Assembly: GCA_902789175.1 (NCBI GenBank)
Contig: CADANF010000001.1
Span: 62,001 to 126,000 of the forward strand
Direction of reading: 5' to 3'
DNA length: 64,000 nucleotides
Source: an uncultured Lachnospiraceae bacterium
GTDB lineage: Bacteria; Bacillota; Clostridia; Lachnospirales; Lachnospiraceae
Both the position numbers and the translations under genes were made by a program. Positions 1-8,281 of the stretch are shown piece after piece. Positions within the stretch are counted from its first letter, which is position 1. Every line of letters begins with the position of its first letter. The notes beneath the pieces are model-generated. The model was not told the DNA's origin. It was given only the letters and a program-made list of their open reading frames with translations, and ran no database searches.

Positions 1-1
1 A

Positions 2-838
2 TCAGGTAAAAATGTACTTCATTTCTGGTCAGATAAGGATTTTTCTTTGGATGGCTACCAGACTATAACACTTGATAAGGGTGTGTATAGTTTTGGCGCG
101 AAGGTTCAGGGAGAAATGAAGAAAGATGGGGAAGTTGATCAGGTCAGAGCATATTATATAATTAATGGTGAAAGGTCTGATGGAGATAATGTATCCCTTA
201 AAGGATGGCGTAACTGGGTTGATGTAAAAACATCTGATTTTACGGTAAAGGAAGATAATACTGAAGTTAGACTGGGAGTTATAGTTAAAGGTACTTCCGG
301 AAGCTGGGGTAACTTCGATGATTTTTATTTAAATAAGATCGGAGAATATGTTGAGGAAAAGACGGCTGAACCAGCTGAAGTAAAAGATACAAAGAAACCG
401 GAAATAAACGATGAAAATGTTAAAAAGGACGGAAATGCTGATAAAGATGCAACAGACATTGATAAAGAAAAAAAATCATCAGATGTTCTGGTTGCTTCAG
501 TTGTAACAGAGGGAAATACAGTAAATAATACTTATGAAATCATTCAGAAAAAAGCAAAAACTAACTTTGAGTCGAAAGAAAAAAAGACGAAAGATATAAT
601 TACAAAAGATAGTAAGAAGGATGATACTATCGTAAAGGCTGATAAGACTGAAAATGTTACAGAAAGCGAAGAAGACAGAAGCGAAACTGAAGAAACCCAA
701 AATGTTTCCAATACTGTAGAAACTGAAAGAATAAAGGGTGAAAGAAAACCGGTAATACCTATTGCTTTAGGGGGATTTGCGGTTTTTGGGCTTGCGATTT
801 TTGGAGGAATCATTTTTTTAACAAAAAAAAGAAAGTAA
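2..838 (+). CDS. C-terminal part of a membrane-anchored surface carbohydrate-binding protein (5' partial)
   Basis: The frame is open from the window edge, so the real start lies upstream; a TTG at 47 is only an in-frame codon. The first roughly 120 visible residues form a beta-rich module ending in SGSWGNFDDFYL, which resembles carbohydrate-binding modules that follow secreted glycosidases, for example GH53 galactanases (family-level resemblance, inference). A Lys/Glu/Asp/Thr-rich linker of about 130 residues follows. A hydrophobic segment (PVIPIALGGFAVFGLAIFGG onward) and a final KKRK tail then give a typical membrane stop-transfer anchor. No LPXTG sortase motif is visible. The catalytic part, if there is one, is outside the window. 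Confidence 0.7.
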   Translation, partial: SGKNVLHFWSDKDFSLDGYQTITLDKGVYSFGAKVQGEMKKDGEVDQVRAYYIINGERSDGDNVSLKGWRNWVDVKTSDFTVKEDNTEVRLGVIVKGTSGSWGNFDDFYLNKIGEYVEEKTAEPAEVKDTKKPEINDENVKKDGNADKDATDIDKEKKSSDVLVASVVTEGNTVNNTYEIIQKKAKTNFESKEKKTKDIITKDSKKDDTIVKADKTENVTESEEDRSETEETQNVSNTVETERIKGERKPVIPIALGGFAVFGLAIFGGIIFLTKKRK

Positions 839-877
839 AATGAGAGACATTAAATAATAATATTTTAAAGAAAATAA

Positions 878-906
878 TTAACTAATCCAACCGGTTATGC
901 TATAAT
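878..906 (+). promoter_or_regulatory. Predicted hisC promoter lying inside the upstream terminator hairpin
   Basis: TTAACT (878-883), a 17-base spacer and a perfect TATAAT (901-906). The -10 box lies within the left arm of the inverted repeat at 890-940, so RNA started here (about base 913) would lack most of the left arm. Confidence 0.6.
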
Positions 907-946
907 CACGAATAACTCATTGTGATTTAGTATGACCGGTTTTTTT
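890..946 (+). terminator. Rho-independent terminator with overlapping promoter
   Basis: The left arm (from 890) begins ACCGGT and ends ATCAC; the right arm (921-940) begins GTGATT and ends ACCGGT. A run of T (941-946) follows at once and abuts the AGGAGG ribosome binding site of hisC. It terminates the preceding surface-protein gene if read through from upstream. Confidence 0.75.
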
Positions 947-960
947 AGGAGGATATTAAA

Positions 961-2013
961 GTGGCATATTGGGAAGAAAATGTTAGAAAAGTTGAACCAT
1001 ATGTACCTGGAGAACAGCCAAAGGTAAAAAATATCATTAAATTAAATACTAATGAGAATCCTTATGGACCATCTCCGAAGGTAAGCAAAGCAGTTTTTGA
1101 TTTCGATAGTTTAAGAAAATATCCTGATCCTGCAGTTACACTTTTAGTGGAGAAACTGGCTGAATATCATAATACAACAAAAGACAGAGTATTTGTGGGT
1201 GTTGGTTCAGATGATGTTATAGCAATGGCTTTTATGACATTCTTTAATTCAGATAAACCAGTACTTTTTCCAGATATCACCTATTCATTTTACCCTGTAT
1301 GGGCTAATATGCTGGGAATAAAATATGAGACTATTCCAGTAGATAAAGATTTTAATATAATTAAAGAAGATTATTATAGAGAAAATGGCGGGATAATATT
1401 CCCAAATCCTAATGCTCCAACCAGTAAGTTGGTTTCAAGGGATTTTATCATTGATATACTTAAAGCAAATAAGGATTCTGTGGTTATAATCGATGAAGCG
1501 TACATTGATTTTGCAAAGGAAGGTTCTTCTATAATTGACCTTACAGAAGAATATGAAAACTTACTTTGTGTCAGAACATTTTCAAAGTCAAGATCTCTTG
1601 CGGGTATGAGGATAGGATACGCAGTAGGTAATGCGAAACTTATAAAATATATGAATGATGTAAAATATTCATATAATTCTTATACTATGAATACACCTTC
1701 AATCCTTTATGGTGTTGCTTCTGTTGAGGATGATGCATATTTTAAGGAAACAGTTAAAAAGATTGTTGATACAAGAGAAAAATTTGTAAAAGAGATTGAA
1801 AGTATGGGATTTATTGTGCTTCCTTCAGCAGCTAATTTTGTATTTGCAAAATATCCAGGAAGAGATGCAGTAGATATCTTTGATGAAGCTAAGAAAAATG
1901 GTATCTATTTCAGATACTTTGATCAGGACAGAATTAGAGATTATTTAAGAATAACAATAGGAACCGATGAAGAAATGGATAAGGTTATAGATTTCTTTAA
2001 ATCATATCTTTAA
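961..2013 (+). CDS. hisC: Histidinol-phosphate aminotransferase
   Basis: A fold-type I PLP aminotransferase of 350 residues, the usual length for HisC. It converts imidazole acetol phosphate to histidinol phosphate in histidine synthesis. Visible family marks are the N-terminal NTNENPYGPSP, the aspartate-tyrosine motif IDEAYIDF, the Schiff-base lysine near residue 209 in TFSKSRSLAG, and the arginine of MRIGYAVG. The start is GTG at 961, eight bases after AGGAGG. It stands apart from hisH/hisF (28.5-29.8 kb) and the histidinol phosphatase gene (32.5 kb), so the pathway is scattered. HisC-like enzymes can also use aromatic substrates, so some breadth of function is possible. Confidence 0.9.
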   Translation: MAYWEENVRKVEPYVPGEQPKVKNIIKLNTNENPYGPSPKVSKAVFDFDSLRKYPDPAVTLLVEKLAEYHNTTKDRVFVGVGSDDVIAMAFMTFFNSDKPVLFPDITYSFYPVWANMLGIKYETIPVDKDFNIIKEDYYRENGGIIFPNPNAPTSKLVSRDFIIDILKANKDSVVIIDEAYIDFAKEGSSIIDLTEEYENLLCVRTFSKSRSLAGMRIGYAVGNAKLIKYMNDVKYSYNSYTMNTPSILYGVASVEDDAYFKETVKKIVDTREKFVKEIESMGFIVLPSAANFVFAKYPGRDAVDIFDEAKKNGIYFRYFDQDRIRDYLRITIGTDEEMDKVIDFFKSYL

Positions 2014-2015
2014 GA

Positions 2016-2044
2016 TTGACAAAATACTATACCCAAATTAATAT
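2016..2044 (+). promoter_or_regulatory. Predicted promoter for the DUF5688-like gene
   Basis: Perfect TTGACA at 2016-2021, a 17-base spacer and TAATAT at 2039-2044, starting three bases after the hisC stop codon. The -10 box runs into the left arm of the next hairpin. Confidence 0.5.
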
Positions 2045-2113
2045 AAGGATATGGAAGTAAATGTTTCGCACACATTGCTTTCATATCCTTTATTATTTTC
2101 TTTTGATTTTTTT
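2043..2113 (+). terminator. Terminator-like hairpin behind hisC, overlapped by a promoter
   Basis: The left arm 2043-2063 and right arm 2073-2093 pair over about 20 bases with few mismatches around a 9-base loop. A T-rich tract (2094-2113) follows. It can end hisC transcription, or act as a leader element if transcription starts inside its left arm. Confidence 0.6.
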
Positions 2114-2125
2114 CTGAAATTATTT

Positions 2126-3043
2126 ATGGAAAAGGAAAAAATCGTAAATGACATTTTAGCAGGTGTTTCAGAGAAACTGCGTGATCTTGATGTAGAGAAA
2201 ATCAGCGTTGTAAACAGTATTAAGAATAATGGCATAAGTCTTACTGGGCTTTCGGTCAAAATAAAAAATAAGGTCATAGCCCCTTGCATTTATCTGGATA
2301 ATTATATCAATGATTTGTATCGTGCCCCGGATCATGACTTATATTCTGTAGTTGAGGATATCGATAGAGCCTTAAGAATGGCATTAAACAATATAGAAGA
2401 TGAAGAACCTGATCTTACATTTGATCTGAATAAAGCAAAGAAGAGAGTGATAATAAGACTTATAAATTATGAGATGAATAAAGAATTACTTAAGGATGCT
2501 ATATATATAAGATTCCTTGATCTTGCAATTACATTCAGATGGCTTGTAGAAATAAGCGGAAATAAAGGGGACATTCTTGTAACAAAAAAATTAGGAGCAC
2601 CATGGGGGATATCCATAGAAGAACTCTATGAAATAGCCCTTAAAAACACTTTCAGATATTCTACTACTGTGATCACTAAACTGGATTCATTTATAAGCAG
2701 TCTTTGTCTGAATGGTTCAAATCAAACCTCTGGAAATGAGTGCTCAAATGACCTTAATCCTGCCTTGCTTTTGACCAATTGTGACGGATTTTATGGGGCT
2801 GTTACTTTGCTTAATGATAAGGTATTAGAAGATGCATATAACAGGATAGGGGAGGATTACTATATCATACCATCTTCGGTAAATGAGCTGATCGCTGTTC
2901 CAGGGACTTTTGTTGAAGATGAAGAAGAAGTTAAACAACTTATAAAAAGAGTCAATGAAGAGGTGGTCCCAAACGGTCAAATTCTGTCAAATTCGCTCTA
3001 CTACTATTGCCATAATGAAAAACAAGTATCCTTAAAAATGTAG
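2126..3043 (+). CDS. DUF5688-like protein of unknown function
   Basis: About 305 residues from the ATG at 2126. The frame is open further up to 2051, but that part is encoded by the arms and T-rich tail of the hisC terminator and reads as implausible hydrophobic sequence. No good ribosome binding site precedes 2126, so the start is uncertain. The protein is acidic and probably cytoplasmic. Its C-terminal half (FYGAVTLLND, YYIIPSSVNELIAVPG) resembles DUF5688, which is common in Lachnospiraceae; this is a recollection of family features. No catalytic motif was recognised and no function can be assigned. It is a single gene between hisC and csp. Confidence 0.65.
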   Translation: MEKEKIVNDILAGVSEKLRDLDVEKISVVNSIKNNGISLTGLSVKIKNKVIAPCIYLDNYINDLYRAPDHDLYSVVEDIDRALRMALNNIEDEEPDLTFDLNKAKKRVIIRLINYEMNKELLKDAIYIRFLDLAITFRWLVEISGNKGDILVTKKLGAPWGISIEELYEIALKNTFRYSTTVITKLDSFISSLCLNGSNQTSGNECSNDLNPALLLTNCDGFYGAVTLLNDKVLEDAYNRIGEDYYIIPSSVNELIAVPGTFVEDEEEVKQLIKRVNEEVVPNGQILSNSLYYYCHNEKQVSLKM

Positions 3044-3119
3044 AAAGAAAGCAATTTTGCGGATTATCGAGGGAACTTGTGAACAAAAATAGTTTCCGTG
3101 TCAAAAAAAGGCATTTTCC

Positions 3120-3148
3120 TTGACTGAGATGTTGAAGTGTGATAGATT
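3120..3148 (+). promoter_or_regulatory. Predicted cold-shock gene promoter
   Basis: TTGACT (3120-3125), a 17-base spacer and TAGATT (3143-3148). This gives a leader of about 50 bases containing a small GTGC/GCAC hairpin before the csp ribosome binding site. Confidence 0.5.
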
Positions 3149-3203
3149 AACATAGTGCGTTAAATTGCACGAAAATTGCGTGATGTTTTTGGAGGAAACT
3201 AAA

Positions 3204-3407
3204 ATGGCAAACGGAACAGTAAAATGGTTCAATAATCAGAAGGGTTACGGATTTATCACAGATGAAGCTGGAAAAGATGTATTCGTACATTATTCAGGAC
3301 TTAACATGGAAGGCTTTAAGACTCTCGAAGAGGGACAGAAAGTAGAATTCGATGTTACTGATGGTGAAAAAGGACCACAGGCTATCAACGTAACAACCGT
3401 TAAATAA
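3204..3407 (+). CDS. Cold-shock protein (CspA family)
   Basis: 67 residues forming a single OB-fold cold-shock domain. It binds single-stranded RNA and DNA and acts as an RNA chaperone in the cytoplasm. Both RNA-binding motifs are visible: KGYGFI (RNP1) and VFVHYSG (RNP2), after the usual NGTVKWFN start. An in-frame ATG exists at 3165, but ATG 3204 has GGAGGA at the right distance and gives the normal family length. The gene is monocistronic, with its own promoter and a strong terminator at 3444. Confidence 0.95.
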   Translation: MANGTVKWFNNQKGYGFITDEAGKDVFVHYSGLNMEGFKTLEEGQKVEFDVTDGEKGPQAINVTTVK

Positions 3408-3443
3408 TAGATATTATATCCATTTTTAATACATGTTTTACGT

Positions 3444-3477
3444 AAAAAGAATTACAGATTGTCTGTAATTCTTTTTT
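3444..3477. terminator. Terminator behind csp, symmetrical
   Basis: AAAAAGAATTACAGA pairs with TCTGTAATTCTTTTTT around a TTG loop. It has A-rich and T-rich flanks, so it could work in either direction. Confidence 0.85.
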
Positions 3478-3533
3478 ATGTTTAAATATGAATAAAATTC
3501 ACTTGTTTTTTTGTTTCTTTTTACTGATATACA

Positions 3534-3562
3534 TTGACATTTTATAGGTGAAGACATAAAAT
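3534..3562 (+). promoter_or_regulatory. Predicted promoter of the TetR-receiver operon
   Basis: TTGACA (3534-3539), a 17-base spacer and TAAAAT (3557-3562), 60 bases before the TetR-type gene. Confidence 0.6.
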
Positions 3563-3621
3563 TATTATGTATGGTTTTGTGCATATAGTACAGATTTTTA
3601 TTAGAAGGGGGTATACCTGAC

Positions 3622-4233
3622 TTGACTGAAAGTTTCATATCAACAAAAGACAGAATTATTTCTACAGCTATTGAAATAATCAGTGATTCCGGAATTTCCC
3701 AATTAACTACTAAAACAGTTTCGTTAAAGGCCAATATCTCTGAACCGCTTTTGTATAAGTTTTATGGAGATATGAATGAGCTTCTGGTTGATGTAGTGGA
3801 CTATTACTTTAAATTCGATAATACAGTTGAAAAAACTGTGCGTGCCAAAAAGGGTAGATATATAGATAAGATCATGACATATGTGGAAACATATGCTACA
3901 TATTACGATAGTTATTCAGAACTTTGCACTTTGATGCTTCAGTTTGAAGAATTGCTTCATAATGCCTACACTAGAGAAAAAATCGTTGAAGGTATGAATA
4001 ACAGAAGAGATTTTCTTATCACTCTTTTTGATGGAGCTATCGATAAAGGAGAAATTAGTATTCCACTTACTTCAAGACAGCTGGCAGATAGTGTTATGGG
4101 CTATTTTCTTATGGATTCCTTCAATAGAAGAATTATATATAATTCATGGACTTATAAGAAGTGTATTTGCGAATTTACTAAAAATCTTTTGGGTTTATCA
4201 ATAAACAAAGAGAAGAATGAAGGGGAGGACTAA
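3622..4233 (+). CDS. TetR/AcrR-family transcriptional regulator
   Basis: 203 residues starting at a TTG codon (3622), with AGAAGGGGG about 11 bases upstream. The N-terminal 50 residues form the TetR helix-turn-helix: DRIISTAIEIISDSGISQLT followed by a recognition helix ending EPLLYKFYGDMNELL. The rest is a helical ligand and dimerisation domain of usual size. The ligand and targets are unknown. The next gene begins one base after the stop codon, so the regulator is co-transcribed with a lone receiver domain. The neighbouring transporter cluster is over 1.9 kb away and is not necessarily a target. Confidence 0.85.
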   Translation: MTESFISTKDRIISTAIEIISDSGISQLTTKTVSLKANISEPLLYKFYGDMNELLVDVVDYYFKFDNTVEKTVRAKKGRYIDKIMTYVETYATYYDSYSELCTLMLQFEELLHNAYTREKIVEGMNNRRDFLITLFDGAIDKGEISIPLTSRQLADSVMGYFLMDSFNRRIIYNSWTYKKCICEFTKNLLGLSINKEKNEGED

Positions 4234-4234
4234 A

Positions 4235-4627
4235 ATGAGAGTTTTGATTGCTGAAGATGATGCAGCTAGTGGAAAGTTCCTTTATAAATTTATGTCAAAA
4301 TATGGGGAAGTTGTTCTTACGCATGATGGTATTGAGGCGGTAGATGAATTTGTTAAAGCATCAAACCAGAATAATAAGTTTGATCTTATCTGTCTTGACA
4401 TTATGATGCCAAAGATTGACGGTTATAAAGCTCTTGAAGCTATTCGTGATGCAGAAAGAAAACTCGGTGTTCCACGAATAAAAAGAACAAAAGTTATCAT
4501 GATAAGTGCATTGGATGAAGATTTTGATGCTTCCTATGCCAGCGAAGATTATGATGATTATGTATGTAAACCTATTGACATAAAGCAGCTGGATGGAATA
4601 ATTAAAAAACTTGATCTTTGTAACTAA
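4235..4627 (+). CDS. Single-domain response regulator (CheY-like receiver)
   Basis: 130 residues from ATG 4235, behind GGGGAGG. It is a stand-alone receiver domain: the acidic pair is in IAEDDAA, the phospho-acceptor aspartate in ICLDIMMPKIDGY, the conserved Ser/Thr position in VIMISAL, and the conserved lysine in YVCKPID. There is no output domain, so it probably signals through protein contact. It has no kinase partner next to it; the only kinase in the window (26.5 kb) has its own OmpR-type regulator. Confidence 0.9.
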   Translation: MRVLIAEDDAASGKFLYKFMSKYGEVVLTHDGIEAVDEFVKASNQNNKFDLICLDIMMPKIDGYKALEAIRDAERKLGVPRIKRTKVIMISALDEDFDASYASEDYDDYVCKPIDIKQLDGIIKKLDLCN

Positions 4628-4652
4628 TGCTTAAACTTGGAAAGGTAAATAC

Positions 4653-5978
4653 ATGGATCTTTTTGATTACATGCGAAAAGAAGAACAAAAGAAAGAGTCT
4701 CCTCTTGCAAGAAGAATGCGACCGGAGACTCTGGATGATATAGTTGGTCAGGAGCATATTCTTGGTGAAGATAAGCTACTAACCAGAATTATCAAAGCAG
4801 ATAAATTATCGTCCATTATTCTATATGGACCTCCTGGAACAGGAAAAACATCTCTTGCTATGGTTATAGCTAATACCAGTAGTGCATATTTTAAAGAGAT
4901 AAATGCTACCACCTCGGGAAAGAAAGATATGGAACTTGCGGTGGATGAGGCAAAGAACAATCTTGGAATGTATCAGAAAAAGACAATTCTTTTTATTGAT
5001 GAGATACATAGATTTAATAAGTCTCAGCAGGATTTTTTACTTCCTTATGTGGAAGATGGAACTATAATCCTGATCGGTGCTACAACTGAAAACCCATATT
5101 TCGAAGTTAATAGTGCTCTTATATCCAGGTCTACTGTATTTGAATTACGTCCGCTTTGTAAGGAAAATATTGAGACTTTGATTCGTCGTGCTGTATATGA
5201 TGAGAAAAAAGGGATGGGAGCGTATAATGTCCAGATAACAGATGAAGCAGTATCTTTTATTGCGGATATGTGCGAGGGAGACGCAAGACATGCCTTAAAT
5301 GCTATTGAATTAGGCATCCTCTCTACAGAGAGAAATAAAGATGATGGGAAAATATATATAGATCTTTCGGTTGCTGAGGAATGTATTCAGAGAAGAGCTA
5401 TAAGATATGATAAAAATGGTGATAATCATTACGATATCATATCGGCCTTTATTAAATCTATGAGAGGTTCGGATCCGGATGCAGCGCTTTATTATCTGGC
5501 CAAGATGTTATATGGTGGAGAATCGGTAACATTTATAGCCAGAAGAATTATGATATGTGCTTCAGAGGATGTGGGAAATGCCGATCCTATGGCAATCACA
5601 GTAGCTACCTCAGCGGCTCTTGCGGTAGAGAGAGTTGGAATGCCTGAAGCTCAGATCATACTTGCTCAGGCTGCTACTTATGTGGCTACAGCACCAAAAT
5701 CGAATTCTGTAGTTAATGGTATCTTTGCTGCAAATGATGCAGTTAAGAAATACTCCGGATGTGAAGTGCCTTTGTATCTGAGGGATGCACATTATAGTGG
5801 TGCAAAAGATCTTGGAAGAAAAGGTTATAAATATGCTCATGATTATCCTAATCACTATGTAGATCAGCAATATCTTCCAGATGCAATTAAGGATCTTAAA
5901 TTCTATGAGCCGTCGGATAATGGGCATGAAAAAGAAGTACAGGAATGGTTTAGATTTATTAAAGGGGAAGACAATTAA
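4653..5978 (+). CDS. rarA: Replication-associated recombination protein A (RarA/MgsA)
   Basis: A 441-residue AAA+ ATPase that acts at stalled replication forks and is related to clamp-loader subunits. Walker A GPPGTGKT lies near residues 59-66, Walker B LFIDEIHR near 113, and the arginine-containing ISRSTVFEL at sensor position. The C-terminal region (ASEDVGNADPMAI, YLRDAHYSGA) is the characteristic RarA tetramerisation part. It begins 25 bases after the receiver gene with GGAAAGG as binding site, and length is normal for the family. Confidence 0.95.
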   Translation: MDLFDYMRKEEQKKESPLARRMRPETLDDIVGQEHILGEDKLLTRIIKADKLSSIILYGPPGTGKTSLAMVIANTSSAYFKEINATTSGKKDMELAVDEAKNNLGMYQKKTILFIDEIHRFNKSQQDFLLPYVEDGTIILIGATTENPYFEVNSALISRSTVFELRPLCKENIETLIRRAVYDEKKGMGAYNVQITDEAVSFIADMCEGDARHALNAIELGILSTERNKDDGKIYIDLSVAEECIQRRAIRYDKNGDNHYDIISAFIKSMRGSDPDAALYYLAKMLYGGESVTFIARRIMICASEDVGNADPMAITVATSAALAVERVGMPEAQIILAQAATYVATAPKSNSVVNGIFAANDAVKKYSGCEVPLYLRDAHYSGAKDLGRKGYKYAHDYPNHYVDQQYLPDAIKDLKFYEPSDNGHEKEVQEWFRFIKGEDN

Positions 5979-6141
5979 ATTATTCTTTATATTTTTCTAT
6001 GACTTAAAAAAGTTTTTTCTAAATCTTAATAAATTCTTAATTTGCATTTTGTGCAAAAGAATTTTATAGTTTATGATGTAATAAAAATAGGGCTGGAGAG
6101 TTTCCGGTCCTAAAATTTTGCATATAAAAAGGGAGGAAAAA
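5979..6141 (+). promoter_or_regulatory. Leader region of the export operon
   Basis: An AT-rich spacer. Candidate promoter boxes are TTGCAT with TATAGT, or TTGTGC with TATGAT, around 6040-6076; neither is strong. A GGGCTGGA/TCCGGTCC hairpin (6090-6110) with wobble pairs lies in the presumed leader just before the GGGAGG site of the first gene. Its role is unknown. Confidence 0.35.
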
Positions 6142-7587
6142 ATGAAAAAAAGTAAGGGGACTCTAATTGGAATAATCATTGCCTCAATTTTTCTTATAGG
6201 GGCAGTAATCACATGGATAATCATTAATAACAAAAATTCTGATAGTAAGAGTGATAAGCTGGTCTTCGTTAATAAACTATCAAAGATAACAGGTGTGTCA
6301 AGTCAGTTGGATACGAAATTCATGGGCGTTGTAGAACCTCAGGAAACTAAATCAGTTGAAAAAGATCAGGATAAAACAGTAAAGGAAATCCTTGTTAAAG
6401 AAGGAGATATCGTTGAGGTCGGTACACCACTGTTTTCTTATGATACTGAACAGATACAGCTTGATCTTGAGTCAAAACAGCTTGATCTCGATAATCTTAA
6501 GAATCAGATAGATGCAGGTTATGAAACTTTAGAAGATCTTAAGAAATTAAGAGATAATGCTTCAGGTAATGAAAAGCTTTCATATACCAGTCAGATCAAT
6601 TCAGAAACAGTTGATATTAAGAGAAATGAATATGATTATTCAGTAAAAAAACTTGAGTATGAAAGACTTGAAGCTTCTTCAAAAAATGCCGCAGTTCTTT
6701 CTCCAATGGCCGGTGTAGTAAAGAAGATCAATAACACTGATTCAGGAAGTATGGATGATTATTATGGTGGTCGCTATGGATCAAGTGAAGATAATGGCTT
6801 TATTACTATTATGGCAACAGGCGCTTATAGAATAAAAGGAACAGCAACAGAAGAAGATATTGTAAGACTTTCTGAAGAGACTCCGGTGATCGTTAGATCA
6901 AGAGTTGATGAGACAAAATTCTGGAGAGGAAAGATATCAAAGATCAACAGAGAACCAGAAACTGACAATAATAATAATAATGAATATTATGGTTATGAGT
7001 CTGCAGGAGAATCATCTTCAAAATACAGTTTCTATGTAGAATTAGAAGATACAACAGATTTAATGCTTGGTCAGCATCTTTACATCGAATATGATATGGG
7101 ACAGACAGACATTAACGAAAATGATGTATTTATTCCAGAATATTATCTTATAAGAGATGAAAACGGTGAGATTGAAAAGGATGCAAAGGACCGTGCTTTA
7201 GTTTGGAAGAGAGATGATAAGGGTAAGATAAGAAAGACCCCTGTCACACTGGGTGATTATAAGGAGAATTCTGGATTATATGTTGTTAAAGACGGACTTA
7301 CCAAGGATGACTATATCGCATTCCCAGAAAATTTCATTGAAGAGGGTATGAATACAACTACTAATTTCGATGAGAGTTATGTAGATGAGAGTTCAATGAA
7401 CGATAGTGAGGGACAAGGCGGCATGGAAGGTAATACATTCACTGATGAAAACGGAAATACTTTTACTTTTGATGAAGAAGGAAATATATTTGATTCGGAT
7501 GGAAATAAAGTAGAGTATAACGAAAAAGGTGAATTAGTTCCTGCTTCTAACTCTGATGCAGAAAAAAATGAAAGTGAAGGTGAGTAA
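6142..7587 (+). CDS. Membrane-fusion/adaptor protein of an ABC exporter (MacA/YknX type), first copy
   Basis: 481 residues from ATG 6142, chosen over an in-frame ATG at 6118 because GGGAGG precedes it. One N-terminal membrane anchor (about residues 8-30) is followed by a biotinyl-lipoyl hairpin (VKEILVKEGDIVEVGTPLF), a short coiled coil (about 110-180) and a beta-barrel part. The end is an unusual Asp/Asn/Gly/Glu-rich tail with repeated DENGN, DEEGN and DSDGN motifs, suggesting an extended acidic, possibly cation-binding extension. It is the first gene of a four-gene export operon. Family role: an extracytoplasmic adaptor for a MacB-type exporter. Confidence 0.85.
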   Translation: MKKSKGTLIGIIIASIFLIGAVITWIIINNKNSDSKSDKLVFVNKLSKITGVSSQLDTKFMGVVEPQETKSVEKDQDKTVKEILVKEGDIVEVGTPLFSYDTEQIQLDLESKQLDLDNLKNQIDAGYETLEDLKKLRDNASGNEKLSYTSQINSETVDIKRNEYDYSVKKLEYERLEASSKNAAVLSPMAGVVKKINNTDSGSMDDYYGGRYGSSEDNGFITIMATGAYRIKGTATEEDIVRLSEETPVIVRSRVDETKFWRGKISKINREPETDNNNNNEYYGYESAGESSSKYSFYVELEDTTDLMLGQHLYIEYDMGQTDINENDVFIPEYYLIRDENGEIEKDAKDRALVWKRDDKGKIRKTPVTLGDYKENSGLYVVKDGLTKDDYIAFPENFIEEGMNTTTNFDESYVDESSMNDSEGQGGMEGNTFTDENGNTFTFDEEGNIFDSDGNKVEYNEKGELVPASNSDAEKNESEGE

Positions 7588-7588
7588 T

Positions 7589-8281
7589 ATGCTGCTTTCA
7601 CTTAAGAATATATATAAGAATTACCTTCAGGGGAATATGGAGATACCTGTTCTTAAAGATATCAATCTTGATATTGAAGAAGGTGAATATGTGGCTATCA
7701 TGGGTCCTTCAGGATCTGGTAAGTCAACAATGATGAATATTATAGGCTGTCTTGACAGGCCATCACAGGGAAGCTTCTTATTAGATGGTGAAGATATCAG
7801 CTTTATGAGCGATAGAAAGCTTTCTATGGTAAGAAATAAGTATATCGGATTTGTATTCCAGAACTTTAATCTTCTTTCAAGACAATCAGCTTTATCTAAT
7901 GTGGAACTTCCGCTTCAATATGCAGGTGTTCCTAGAAGTAAAAGAAAACCTCTTTGTGAAGAGGCTTTAAGAAGAGTTGGACTTGAAGAACGTATGGACT
8001 TTAAGCCAAACCAGTTATCTGGTGGACAGAAGCAGAGGGTTGCTATAGCAAGAGCTATGGTGAATTCTCCTAAGATTCTTCTTGCAGATGAACCTACAGG
8101 AGCTTTGGATTCAAAGTCTGGACTTCAGGTTATGGAACTTTTCAGAGAGCTGCACGATGAGGGGAAAACTGTCGTAATGATCACTCATTCAGAAGAAATT
8201 GCAAAGCATGCTGACAGGATTATCAGGATTTTTGATGGCATGATAACAAGCGATGAGAAAAATGAGGAGGTGATCAAATGA
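7589..8281 (+). CDS. ABC exporter ATPase (MacB/LolD/YknY type)
   Basis: 230 residues from ATG 7589, with AAGGTGAG just upstream; an alternative in-frame start at 7556 would overlap the previous gene. Walker A is GPSGSGKS (near residue 39), the signature is LSGGQKQR (near 143), and Walker B is [13 protein letters not shown]. The Q-loop lies in [11 protein letters not shown], the pattern of the LolD/MacB branch that powers export of peptides, lipoproteins or antimicrobials. Its stop overlaps the start of the second adaptor gene (ATGA). Confidence 0.92.
   Translation: MLLSLKNIYKNYLQGNMEIPVLKDINLDIEEGEYVAIMGPSGSGKSTMMNIIGCLDRPSQGSFLLDGEDISFMSDRKLSMVRNKYIGFVFQNFNLLSRQSALSNVELPLQYAGVPRSKRKPLCEEALRRVGLEERMDFKPNQLSGGQKQRVAIARAMVNSPKILLADEPTGALDSKSGLQVMELFRELHDEGKTVVMITHSEEIAKHADRIIRIFDGMITSDEKNEEVIK

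Noticed and set aside
2051-2125. N-terminal extension of the DUF5688-like protein from ATG 2051
   Set aside because: It is encoded by the arms and T-rich tail of a terminator hairpin, has unlikely composition, and its only ribosome-like sequence is too close to the ATG.
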